From Spirosoma telluris (GTDB taxonomy: Bacteria > Bacteroidota > Bacteroidia > Cytophagales > Spirosomataceae), in NCBI GenBank assembly GCA_003259005.1, contig QLII01000001.1:1364001-1428000 (forward strand): 64,000 nt of DNA, read 5' to 3'. Positions 9,930-17,934 of the stretch are shown here, one piece after another (the stretch's first letter is position 1; each line of letters starts with the position of its first letter). The notes under the pieces are model-generated. The model ran no database searches, had not been told where the DNA came from, and worked only from the letters and a program-made list of their open reading frames with translations. The position numbers and the translations under genes were made by a program.

Positions 9930-10981
9930 TCATCGACAGCCAGTTCCGTCTAAAATTACCTGTTTTCCCTCATGCCGAACGCGTAAATTAAGCGTTTCAG
10001 CCGTCACGGCCAGCACATCGTCCAGCGATGTTTTATCAAAACGGGTCGTCAGGCGGCAGTTACCAAGCTGGTCGTTCGCCAATCGAACATCGGTATTATA
10101 AAATTGATTAATGGCCTGAATGACAGCACGGAGTGGCTCATTCGAAAAAACCAGCTGGCCTGTTTTGTAAGCAAAGGCATTAGGCGCTAGTTGAGGCATC
10201 CGACGAATCGTATCGGCTGTAGACTCAAAGACAGCCTGCTGATTTTTGATCAGTAACACCTTGTTTCGTCCTCGAAAAAAACGTACTTTCCCCGTTTGAA
10301 CAGCCACGCTTACATTGGCATCATAAGCCCGAACACTAAATGACGTTCCAATACCTGTACCACACTATTGCGGGCTTCAATACGAAACGGGCGACTCGCG
10401 TCGGGGGTTACATCAAAAAAAGCTTCCCCAGTAAGTGTAACCTCACGTCGATCCTTGTCGAAGGCAACCGGATAGGTGAGCATCGAATGGCGATTCAATA
10501 AAATTCGGGTTCCATCGGGTAAGGTCTTGCGTAGTTTTTGGTCGTTCGTTACAAGCGTCACGATATGCTCAGCCGGATAATCCCGACTCATGGACCTAAA
10601 TTGATACAGTAACCAGCCAAAACTTGCCACTAACGCCAATACAGCCGCTATCCGAAAAATGGGCTGGTTCCAGTCCCGACGAGGCTCCCCGCGTGATATG
10701 GGAAACGGTCTGATGGTGGGTTCGGATCGGGATACAGGGTTCCGGTCTGTTGTCCGCATTTTCTGCCGAACCGATCGCCAGGCGGCATCCGTATCGACTT
10801 CAGCCTGATCGGGTTCGGCGGCTTCCCAGATACGTTCAAATCGGGCAAAATCATCCTGACTTGTTTCTGACTTGTTGCCACTGCGGTTGGAAAGCCAGGC
10901 CCGAACCCGCGCCGATTCGGCTGGATCGGTTTCGCCCGCCAGAAACTTGCCCAGCAGGGCGTCATCTATGGGTTGTTCCAT
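9930..10981 (-). CDS. FecR family anti-sigma/transducer protein (frameshifted)
   Basis: Inner-membrane FecR-type regulator that controls a FecI-like sigma factor. The N-terminal cytosolic domain has LLGKFLAGETDPAESARVRAWL and a Trp-rich segment. One membrane helix follows (IFRIAAVLALVASFGWLLYQF, about residues 108-128). The periplasmic FecR domain contains KTLPDGTRILLNRHSML, EVTLTGEAFFDV, FRIEARNSVVQVL and a DUF4974-like end (LVFSNEPLRAVIQAINQFYN...). The frame breaks near 10348; adding one G gives VLGTSFSVRAYDANVSVAVQTGK. The gene starts 3 bp after the sigma-factor stop, so the two are co-transcribed. It probably couples substrate sensing by the neighbouring TonB receptor to FecI. Confidence 0.92.
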
Positions 10982-10984
10982 GGC

Positions 10985-11713
10985 TTATAAGGAAAAAATA
11001 TAAAATGAATAATGGAGAATGTACACTGTATAATGATTCGCAACTGACACAAGAATGGCTCCGTTATTTATTGGCCATTTTACATTATTCATTATCCATT
11101 GTCCATTAGACAGTACTACCAATACAATAGGTAAATACTCACTCAGTTCTGCTCGCAAGATACGAAGGGCTTTCCCAATCTGGTTTTCAACCGTTTTTAT
11201 GGAAATACCCAACTGATCGGCAATTTCGCTGTATTTTAATTCTTCAAACCGGCTCAGGGTAAACGCCAGTCGACACTGTTCAGGTAATTTCTGAATCGCA
11301 CGCTGTACCAGCACAGATAGCTCGTCGCCAAGAAGCATCTGCATGGGCGACTCAACGCTGGCTTCACCCAGGTAACGCGTATGCTCCCGATGTTCATCGC
11401 GAACGGACGCGTGTTTAATCCGATTCAGGCAGCGGTTATGCACCGCCCGATACAGATACGATTTCAGGGAAACAGAAATATATAACTCATCCCGTTTTTC
11501 CCAGACGACCAGAAACATGGCCTGAACTTCTTCTTCGGCTTCATCGGAGTCGGGCAGGAACTGACGGGCATAACGGCACAAAGGCGCATAATATTGTCGA
11601 AATACCGACTCAAATGCCCGCTCATTGCCGTCTCTGATGGCCGAAAGTATGTCCTGCTCAATCGGTGGCACTGATCTGGGTTTGTGGATGATAGGAGGTT
11701 GCAAAGCTATCAT
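10985..11713 (-). CDS. FecI-like RNA polymerase sigma-70 (ECF) factor with odd tail
   Basis: ECF sigma factor with region 2 (AFESVFRQYYAPLCRYARQFL...EEEVQAMFLVVWEKR) and region 4 (LPEQCRLAFTLSRFEELKYSEIADQLGISIKTVENQI). The Bacteroidota FecI group normally ends soon after SEYLPIVLVVLS. Here the frame runs on for about 40 residues rich in Asn, Tyr and Ile, coded by an intergenic-type repeat (11000-11107). That tail is probably not functional, or the true stop was displaced by a repeat insertion or an indel. Divergent from the TonB receptor gene and followed by fecR. Confidence 0.92.
   Translation of the reverse strand: MIALQPPIIHKPRSVPPIEQDILSAIRDGNERAFESVFRQYYAPLCRYARQFLPDSDEAEEEVQAMFLVVWEKRDELYISVSLKSYLYRAVHNRCLNRIKHASVRDEHREHTRYLGEASVESPMQMLLGDELSVLVQRAIQKLPEQCRLAFTLSRFEELKYSEIADQLGISIKTVENQIGKALRILRAELSEYLPIVLVVLSNGQWIMNNVKWPINNGAILVSVANHYTVYILHYSFYIFSL
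11000..11107. repeat. AATGAATAATGG palindromic repeat inside the sigma-factor 3' end
   Basis: AAATGAATAATGGAGAATG on one side and CATTTTACATTATTCATTATCCATTGTCC on the other form an imperfect long palindrome made of repeated AATAATG words. It encodes the atypical C-terminal tail of the FecI-like protein. Confidence 0.55.
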
Positions 11714-11764
11714 TTTTCGCTAAACACACGCTTGGTCAGCTCTATGACATCTAGCAAACGGTTT

Positions 11765-11804
11765 ACCCCTACGGCTCTTCAAAATAAATTTAACGCATAG
11801 GGGT
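11765..11804. promoter_or_regulatory. Inverted repeat in the fecI / TonB receptor divergent region
   Basis: ACCCCTA (11765-11771) and TAGGGGT (11798-11804) form a 7-bp dyad that brackets TAAATTTA, one base off the Bacteroidota -7 box TAnnTTTG. It sits 50 bp upstream of the receptor ATG. A promoter/operator role is inferred from position only. Confidence 0.3.
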
Positions 11805-11854
11805 GATTGGCAAACGGGCTGTCAGGAGAGCAAATCATCACAATCCTGTCAGCT

Positions 11855-14239
11855 ATGTCCCTCATAAAACGGTTCTTTATTCTCGTTTTTTTCCTGATCT
11901 CGCCATTACTCCACGCGCAACCCTTAACCCAAACGATTCGGGGTACGGTGGTTGATCAAAGTCTACAAACGCCCCTACCCGGCGCTACAATTGTGGTACT
12001 TACCAGTAGCCCGATCAAAGGAACCAGCACCGATGTCAGTGGTCAGTTCCAGCTATCGCAGATTCCCGTAGGTCGGCAAACGCTGCAAATCAGTGTCGTC
12101 GGCTACAAAACAGCGACGCTCCAAAACCTCACAGTCGATGCAGGTAAAGAACTGGTGCTGACTATCTCGCTGGAAGAAGCGGTTAGTCAACTTTCGGAAA
12201 TAATAGTGAAGCCAACGCTTGACAAAGACAAACCCATTAATGAAATGGCCACTGTCTCGGCCCGGACGTTTTCGGTTGAAGAGACGCAGAAATTTGCCGC
12301 AGCCGTTAATGACCCCGCCCGGATGGCAACGGCCTACGCGGGCGTTGTTGGGGGTGATGATGGGGGTAATTACATCGTCATCCGGGGCAACGCACCTAAT
12401 GGACTACTTTGGCGGATGGAGGGGGTCGAAATTCCGAATCCAAATCATTTCTCCAATCTCGGAGCGGCAGGTGGTGGCATTTCTATTCTGAGTGCCCAAC
12501 TCCTGGCCAACTCCGATTTTTTGACAGGTGCCTTTCCTGCTGAATACGGCAATGCCTTATCGGGTGTCTTTGACCTACGGCTCCGTCGGGGCAACAACAC
12601 CAAACGGGAATATACCGTACAGGCCGGTGTGCTGGGCATAGACGTTGCCGCCGAGGGACCTATTGCCAAAAACTATAGCGGGTCTTTTCTGCTTAATTAC
12701 CGCTATTCGACACTTGGCCTGTTATCAAAAGTAGGCGTCAATATCGGCACGGGTGAAAATGTGTTTCAGGACTTGTCGTTCAATGTGTATCTGCCCACAA
12801 AAAAGGTTGGCACGTTTACCCTTTTTGGCTTTGGCGGACTTAGTAACAGCAAGGTCAATGCCACAGCCGATTCAAGCAAATGGGTTACGAATTACGATCA
12901 ATACAATGACGATTTCCGATCCAATACGGGTGCTGTCGGCCTAACGCACACGCTACCGATTGGTCGGAAAGCCTTACTTAAAACGGTGTTACTGGCTTCT
13001 GGTTATGAAAATCGGGATCGTACCGAACTACTGGACCCCACTACCGGATACGCAGCGTCGGAGCGCGAAAATGATGCCTTTTTAACACAAAAACGCATTC
13101 TGTCAACGACACTGACGTATAAGCTCAATCCCAAACACACGTTTCGAACGGGCCTGATTGGTACGCAGTTGCTGTATGATCTAACTCAAAAATCGTGGGA
13201 GCCGGAACAGAAACAGGTACTTACCCGGGTTCGGATAAGTGACCAGACCAGCACTCTACAGGCGTTTGGCCAGTGGAACTACCGGCTTTCGGAACAGTTG
13301 ACGATCAACGCCGGTCTGCATTACCTGTGCCTGGCCCTCAATAGCACTTCGGCACTGGAACCACGCGGCTCCGTTCGCTGGGCGTTCTCATCCAATAAGT
13401 CAATTAGCCTGGGTTATGGTCTACATAGCCAGTTGCAGAATCCGGCCACTTATTTTGTGCTGCCCGTAGACCAAGCCGGCACTACAGTATCTGCCAACCG
13501 AAATCTGGGTTTTACGCGTTCCCATCACTACGTCCTTGCTTACGACCAGCGACTCAACAGCCAAAGCGATGGCGCTCCCCTGCGACTCAAAGTTGAAACC
13601 TACTATCAGCAGTTGTTTAACATTCCGGTGAGCGCCAGCCAGCGCGACGCCTTTGCCATCATCAACCGCTTCGATGGGTTCACGGACAAAACATTGGCAA
13701 ATGCAGGCCACGGTCGGAATTACGGGCTTGAGCTAACCCTGGAGCAGTTCCTGAATCGATCTGCGTCAGGCAATAGTCTGTATTTCCTGTTGTCATCCTC
13801 CCTCTACACTTCTGAATATCAGGCTTCGGACGGCGTTTGGCGGAATACCCGCTGGAATGGGCGCTACGCCGAAAGTTTGCTTATAGGGCAGGAATGGGTA
13901 TCGGGTTCGAGCGTATTTGGGCTAAACCTTAAACTGAGCTACTACGGCGGTTACCGCGACACCCCCATTGATGTGGCCGAGTCGAAACGGTTGGGCGAGA
14001 CCGTTTACATAGATAATCAGTCGTTTACGGAACAACTCCCCGCCTATTTCCGGCCCGATGTTCGATTGAGCTGGAAGAAAAACCGGCCCCACTCAACCCG
14101 CACCCTCTCTCTCGATTTGCAAAACGCCATCAATCGACAAAACGTATATAACCACTATTTCGATCCGGCGAGTGGCACGGTTAAATCCTACTACGGTACG
14201 GGCTTGATCCCTGTTTTAAGTTACCGGCTGGTGTTTTGA
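11855..14239 (+). CDS. TonB-dependent outer membrane receptor with carboxypeptidase-like N-domain
   Basis: Outer-membrane receptor of about 794 residues. A signal peptide (MSLIKRFFILVFFLISPLLHAQ) fixes the start at 11855. A CarboxypepD_reg-like domain follows (TIRGTVVDQSLQTPLPGATIVV...VVGYKTATLQNLTV, about residues 25-105). A plug domain comes next (RMATAYAGVVGGDDGGNYIVIRGN, then FPAEYGNALSGVFDLRLR) and then a beta-barrel with many aromatic strands, ending with the outer-membrane signature SYRLVF. It lacks the SusC companion arrangement (no SusD follows). The divergent FecI/FecR/STN cluster suggests cell-surface signalling control, perhaps for a siderophore or other scarce nutrient; the substrate cannot be told. 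Confidence 0.9.
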   Translation: MSLIKRFFILVFFLISPLLHAQPLTQTIRGTVVDQSLQTPLPGATIVVLTSSPIKGTSTDVSGQFQLSQIPVGRQTLQISVVGYKTATLQNLTVDAGKELVLTISLEEAVSQLSEIIVKPTLDKDKPINEMATVSARTFSVEETQKFAAAVNDPARMATAYAGVVGGDDGGNYIVIRGNAPNGLLWRMEGVEIPNPNHFSNLGAAGGGISILSAQLLANSDFLTGAFPAEYGNALSGVFDLRLRRGNNTKREYTVQAGVLGIDVAAEGPIAKNYSGSFLLNYRYSTLGLLSKVGVNIGTGENVFQDLSFNVYLPTKKVGTFTLFGFGGLSNSKVNATADSSKWVTNYDQYNDDFRSNTGAVGLTHTLPIGRKALLKTVLLASGYENRDRTELLDPTTGYAASERENDAFLTQKRILSTTLTYKLNPKHTFRTGLIGTQLLYDLTQKSWEPEQKQVLTRVRISDQTSTLQAFGQWNYRLSEQLTINAGLHYLCLALNSTSALEPRGSVRWAFSSNKSISLGYGLHSQLQNPATYFVLPVDQAGTTVSANRNLGFTRSHHYVLAYDQRLNSQSDGAPLRLKVETYYQQLFNIPVSASQRDAFAIINRFDGFTDKTLANAGHGRNYGLELTLEQFLNRSASGNSLYFLLSSSLYTSEYQASDGVWRNTRWNGRYAESLLIGQEWVSGSSVFGLNLKLSYYGGYRDTPIDVAESKRLGETVYIDNQSFTEQLPAYFRPDVRLSWKKNRPHSTRTLSLDLQNAINRQNVYNHYFDPASGTVKSYYGTGLIPVLSYRLVF

Positions 14240-14241
14240 TG

Positions 14242-14333
14242 TGTAGCGCAGACATCTTGTCCGCTTAGCAGCAGGCTTAATGGTAGTAGCCATTTTAAGA
14301 CGTAGGCTATGCGGACGAGACGTCCACGTTACA
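14242..14333. repeat. GCGGACAAGATGTC-type palindromic repeat
   Basis: 23-base arms TGTAGCGCAGACATCTTGTC(CGC) and (GCG)GACGAGACGTCCACGTTACA, five mismatches, fill the space between the convergent receptor and murI genes. It could form a bidirectional terminator. Confidence 0.55.
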
Positions 14334-14334
14334 G

Positions 14335-15161
14335 TTATAACGGCAGATGCGACGACTGCACAGGTTGCCCATAGAAAACCGTAGCCTGTCGGTCGAAATC
14401 TTCCGTAGAATCGGTGGTCAGGAACGTACGCTGGCCTTGTTTACTACACTGTGCTTCGATTTCGGGATGCCGTTGCAGATAGTCGGCCAGGCTTTCGGCT
14501 ACAATGCCACCCTGACTGAGAATCGTTGTATTCGACGGTGCAAATTCCCGAATCTTATTGATCAACAGCGGGTAATGTGTGCAGGCCAGTAAAAGGGTGT
14601 CAATCTCAGGCGATTGAGCCACCAGGCGATCAATGTGTTGCTTTACAAAGTAATCAGCGCCAGGGCTGGCATATTCGCCATTTTCAACCAGTGGCACCCA
14701 CATAGGGCAGGCTTCCTGAAACACCTGCAAGTCTGGAAAAAACTTCTCAATTTCAACTAAATATGATTCTGACGTTACGGTCCCTCTCGTCGCCAGAATC
14801 CCGACATTACCCGTTTTGGAATAGGTACCAATAACTTCGGTTGTGGGTCGGATAACACCCAGCACTCGCCGGTCGGGGTGTTGAATGGGCAAGTCGAGTT
14901 GCTGGATATTCCGTAAGGCTTTGGCTGATGCCGTGTTACAGGCCAGAATCACTAATCGGCATCCCTGATCGAACAAGTGTTGAACGCATTCGAGGTATAG
15001 TGGTAAACGGTATCAAATGAGCGGGTGCCGTAGGGTGTTCGGGCATTGTCGCCTAGGTAAACGTAATCGTATTGAGGTAATTTCTGAACGATTTCGCGCA
15101 GAACAGTCAGGCCACCATAGCCTGAGTCAAATACGCCAATGGGTTGTGAGGATACTGACAT
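14335..15161 (-). CDS. murI: Glutamate racemase (frameshifted)
   Basis: Cytosolic racemase making D-glutamate for peptidoglycan. It shows the N-terminal [18 protein letters not shown], the first catalytic Cys in [13 protein letters not shown] and the second in [10 protein letters not shown]. The two parts lie in different frames; the break is near 14994 and one added C gives [21 protein letters not shown], repairing a protein of about 275 residues. Because murI is essential in most bacteria, the break is very likely a sequence error. The gene starts 2 bp after the amidohydrolase stop and is probably in one transcript with it. Confidence 0.92.
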
Positions 15162-15163
15162 TC

Positions 15164-16584
15164 TTACTTGCTGGCTTTCTTTTTTGCTTCGGCCAGTAAC
15201 CCGTCCAACGCCTTTCGATTATACACGGTTCCGCGTAAGATGACCGTGTTGATGGCCTGCGTGGCGGCAATATCCAGGATTGGATTTCGGTCGAGCAGCA
15301 CAATATCAGCGCTTTTACCCGGAGCAATATCTCCGAATAAAGCCGTCTTGCCTAGAAAGATTGGCCCGGAATAATCGCGGATTGTAGCGCCTGCAAGGGC
15401 GTCAAACCTGCTTTGACGAAGTAGCCAAGTTCGTGATGTAATCCCAACCCCGGATAGACGTAGGAGTTTAGAAAACCAGCATCCGTACCCGCCATAATCC
15501 TTACTCCTGCTTTATGCAAAAGTGGGAGCAAGGAGGCCGATTTTTCGTATACGGCATGACGCTCGGCAATGGCGTCAGGCCCATCTTTCGCCACCCGATT
15601 CACCCGCCAGGCGTAGGTATTTTTCAAACCCTGACCGATGTACTGTAGATAGCTGTCATTCTGGTGATTATCCTGATCAAGATAAGCTACCGTGCGGCTG
15701 ATGTTTAGCGTTGGCACAACGAACGTACCGTTTTTAGCCATCCGTTGATAGACGGCCAGGGCGGTTGCTTCATCAAAACTCTGTGCAATCATGGGTGAAG
15801 CCAACCGGGTTGTCAATTGGCCCGACCGCACCTTGTCGGCTACTTCTTTGTCGCGCGTTGACCCCGCTTTAAGCACGTAGCTCATGTGCTCCACGGAACC
15901 CAAACCAGCCGAAGAAACCTCGTCCATGGTGAGGGCAAAAGGCACGTGACCAGATGTTTTCATGCCCCGTTTTTTTGCCTCCTGCAAAATATAGAGGTAA
16001 ATATCGGGCTTAATCGCATTATCCGTAATCTTAACAAAATCAACCTTTAAGCCCTGTAGCGAATCGAGCATTTTGTCGACTTCGGCGGGTGTGCTGACCT
16101 CAATATCACCAACCCAGCTCGATTTATAGCCTTCCAGTTTAGGACCGGATGTAAACAGCGTTGGCCCAGCTAATTCTCCTTTCGAAATCTGATCGCGCCA
16201 TTTCAATACACTAGTGCTCAAGTCGGCAGCCGCATCACGAATACCGGTAATGCCGTGAGCAATGTAGAGCGGAAACAGGTTTTTATTCTCTTCAATGAGT
16301 GTATCGCCACCGCCAAAATGGACGTGCATATCCCAAAGGCCCGGAATAATAAATTTCCCTGTTGCATCGACAACTTGCTTCGCCTGAAAATTCTTGAGTT
16401 CCGATTCATCAAATACCCCTACGATCGTCTTCCCACGGGTCGCAATGATTTTCTTAGTCAGGATAGTACCCGTTCGTACGTCAATCAGGTTACCCGATTT
16501 GATCAGGACGTCAACGGCTTGCTTTTGGGCAAACGCAGCTTTGGTCGTAGCAAGCAGAATAAGTAGACCGAGAAAAACTCGCAT
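15164..16584 (-). CDS. Secreted amidohydrolase (imidazolonepropionase-like, frameshifted)
   Basis: Metal-dependent amidohydrolase with a signal peptide ([20 protein letters not shown]). Metal and catalytic signposts in order are DMHVHF (about residue 90), DFVKI (candidate bridging Lys), TSGHVP, VEHMS and MAGTDAG. The frame breaks near 15390. One added G gives [18 protein letters not shown], then the typical end [22 protein letters not shown] and a stop at 15164. About 473 residues. The secreted members are often annotated as amidohydrolase/prolidase-type enzymes; the substrate is unknown. It precedes murI closely. Confidence 0.88.
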
Positions 16585-16595
16585 GTTAGGAATGA

Positions 16596-16668
16596 GTAAT
16601 ACCGACCGTCCCGGTCGGCTGGCTTAAAAATAATGAGTTCTCTGTCGACTGAGACGGTCAGTACTACT
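16596..16668. repeat. GACCGTCCCGGTCGG palindromic repeat, copy 2
   Basis: AGTAATACCGACCGTCCCGG on one side and GAGACGGTCAGTACTACT on the other, with the same core as the copy at 7903-7969. It lies between the amidohydrolase and the FtsH-domain protein genes. Confidence 0.6.
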
Positions 16669-16672
16669 TACC

Positions 16673-17053
16673 TTACTTAGAACTGAACAAGCCGCGTTCC
16701 TCCGGGGTAATTAGGAACGTAGGATTCATTTTTGCCAGGTCATCCATAAATGCCTGTTCAGATATAATCAGTAACCGACAATGCGGTTCTCCGTTTTCAA
16801 GTTGTTTTTTGTCCACAAAAAGCCCCTGATACTTGGCCTTCGCTAAAGCACCTGGCGTTAATATGACGTCCACCTGTTGACCATTGACAATCGTAATGCG
16901 CTCCACTTCCTGATCCTTCACCATTTCCATAAACCGCTTCTGGCTTATTTCGCGAACGCTACTTGTACACGAGGCTACGAAGATAATCGTGCTTAGAGTC
17001 ACTATTAGCCAATACATACCGGATTGGCTATACCTCTTAATTTCGTCGCTCAT
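16673..17053 (-). CDS. Orphan FtsH periplasmic-domain-like membrane protein
   Basis: About 126 residues. One N-terminal hydrophobic segment (MYWLIVTLSTIIFVASC), whose Cys could be a lipobox. It is followed by a domain that reads like the extracytoplasmic FtsH_ext domain of Bacteroidota FtsH: EISQKRFMEMVKDQEVERIT, then IVNGQQVDVILTPGALAKAKY, and a second part ISEQAFMDDLAKMN. It ends there: no AAA module, Walker motifs or HExxH protease. I chose MSDEIKRYSQ as start (17053); a further upstream ATG at 17098 adds 15 residues. It may bind FtsH or its HflK/C-like partners, or be a decoy. The function is inferred from similarity recognised by eye only. Confidence 0.6.
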   Translation of the reverse strand: MSDEIKRYSQSGMYWLIVTLSTIIFVASCTSSVREISQKRFMEMVKDQEVERITIVNGQQVDVILTPGALAKAKYQGLFVDKKQLENGEPHCRLLIISEQAFMDDLAKMNPTFLITPEERGLFSSK

Positions 17054-17101
17054 AAAAATCAGGTTTAACGTCTGGCTAATTGAAATAATGGTTTCCACTA
17101 G

Positions 17102-17212
17102 TACTCGTCCAATTTAGTTTTCATAGATTCTCTTGATTCTATTGTTCTGATAATCAACTACTACACAATCAAAAGAATGAATAGAAACAAAAGAATCTAG
17201 TTTGGTAAAGCA
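17102..17212. repeat. GATTCT palindromic repeat, copy 1
   Basis: Begins TACTCGTCCAATTTAG and contains TAGATTCTCTTGATTCTATTG on the left. AATCAAAAGAATG and ACAAAAGAATCTAG, the inverse of the left words, follow on the right, and the tail is TTTGGTAAAGCAC. Related copies are at 25240, 43990, 48124 and 61285. Confidence 0.65.
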
Positions 17213-17242
17213 CTAGTGATTTTCGTTACTGATTAGACCAGA

Positions 17243-17273
17243 ACTTCCCGAAAGTTTTGAACTTTCGGGAAGT
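17243..17273. terminator. Hairpin terminator identical in stem to the one at 6956
   Basis: Perfect 14-bp arms ACTTCCCGAAAGTT / AACTTTCGGGAAGT with a 3-base loop, lying 65 bp beyond the doc stop codon. Its stem sequence repeats that at 6957-6987. Confidence 0.65.
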
Positions 17274-17337
17274 ATAAGAAGCAGAACCCATGAAATTTCC
17301 CAATTGGGAACACATCAATGCCTGCCCAACTAGCATT

Positions 17338-17721
17338 TTATAATGACTTTATATGCTGGTGAAGCCAGTCTGTAAACTGTTCCCGGCTTATTGCTCCATC
17401 AGCTACTTGCAGAATCATTTGCTCTTGTTCATTAATATCAGTTACAATTTCAAAGCCATTTAGTACTAAAATCACCTCTGTCACAGCATGGCCAATACGC
17501 TTATTCCCATCGACAAATGGATGATTGCAAATCAGTAAATAACCCGCTAAAGCGGCCTTATCCACTAGTGATGGATAGAGCTCTTGCCCACCAAAGGTTG
17601 CAAAAGGTTGTACTAAGGCAGATGCAACTGCCTCCCGATTTCGAACACCTAAACTTCCTCCCGACTGCTGAATAATTCGCTCATGTAAGGCAAGTACGTC
17701 TGCAAGGGATAAAAATATCAT
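17338..17721 (-). CDS. Doc-type toxin (Fic/death-on-curing family)
   Basis: A 127-residue Fic-fold protein with the active-site motif HPFVDGNKRIGHA (about residues 68-80), the start MIFLSLADVLALHERII and the GVRNREAVASALVQP segment typical of death-on-curing proteins. In the phage P1 prototype, Doc phosphorylates EF-Tu and arrests translation. The gene overlaps the stop of the upstream antitoxin-like gene by one base (TAATG), as expected for a translationally coupled toxin-antitoxin pair. Confidence 0.9.
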   Translation of the reverse strand: MIFLSLADVLALHERIIQQSGGSLGVRNREAVASALVQPFATFGGQELYPSLVDKAALAGYLLICNHPFVDGNKRIGHAVTEVILVLNGFEIVTDINEQEQMILQVADGAISREQFTDWLHQHIKSL

Positions 17722-17915
17722 TATGCCAGCCGTTCGTATAAGGTCTTATTTTTAGCAAGGACGTAGGCCATTGCTCTTTCCTTTTCAGATGGTTGAGATA
17801 ATGTTGTCTCAATCATCTGTTTCAAAAGTTCATTGACCGTAAGGTTTGCTGATTCAGCTTTCGTTTGCAGAGCCGATAGCTGCTGATCGGGTAGAGTTAG
17901 CTGGATAGTTGCCAT
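17721..17915 (-). CDS. Antitoxin partner of Doc (small DNA-binding-like protein)
   Basis: A 64-residue protein. The N-terminal strand-helix pattern ATIQLTLPDQQLSALQTKAE suggests a ribbon-helix-helix-type DNA-binding half. The C-terminal EKERAMAYVLAKNKTLYERLA is an amphipathic tail suited to clamp the toxin. The gene order (antitoxin first, one-base overlap with doc) is the main support. Only 20 bp separate it from the alaS stop, so it may be read from alaS transcripts as well as its own promoter. Confidence 0.75.
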   Translation of the reverse strand: MATIQLTLPDQQLSALQTKAESANLTVNELLKQMIETTLSQPSEKERAMAYVLAKNKTLYERLA

Positions 17916-17934
17916 AACATATCTATTTCTTTAA

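Noticed and set aside
12445-12669. Antisense open frames within the TonB receptor, kinase and other long genes
   Set aside because: They mirror the codon pattern of the real gene on the other strand and have no recognisable domains or start signals.
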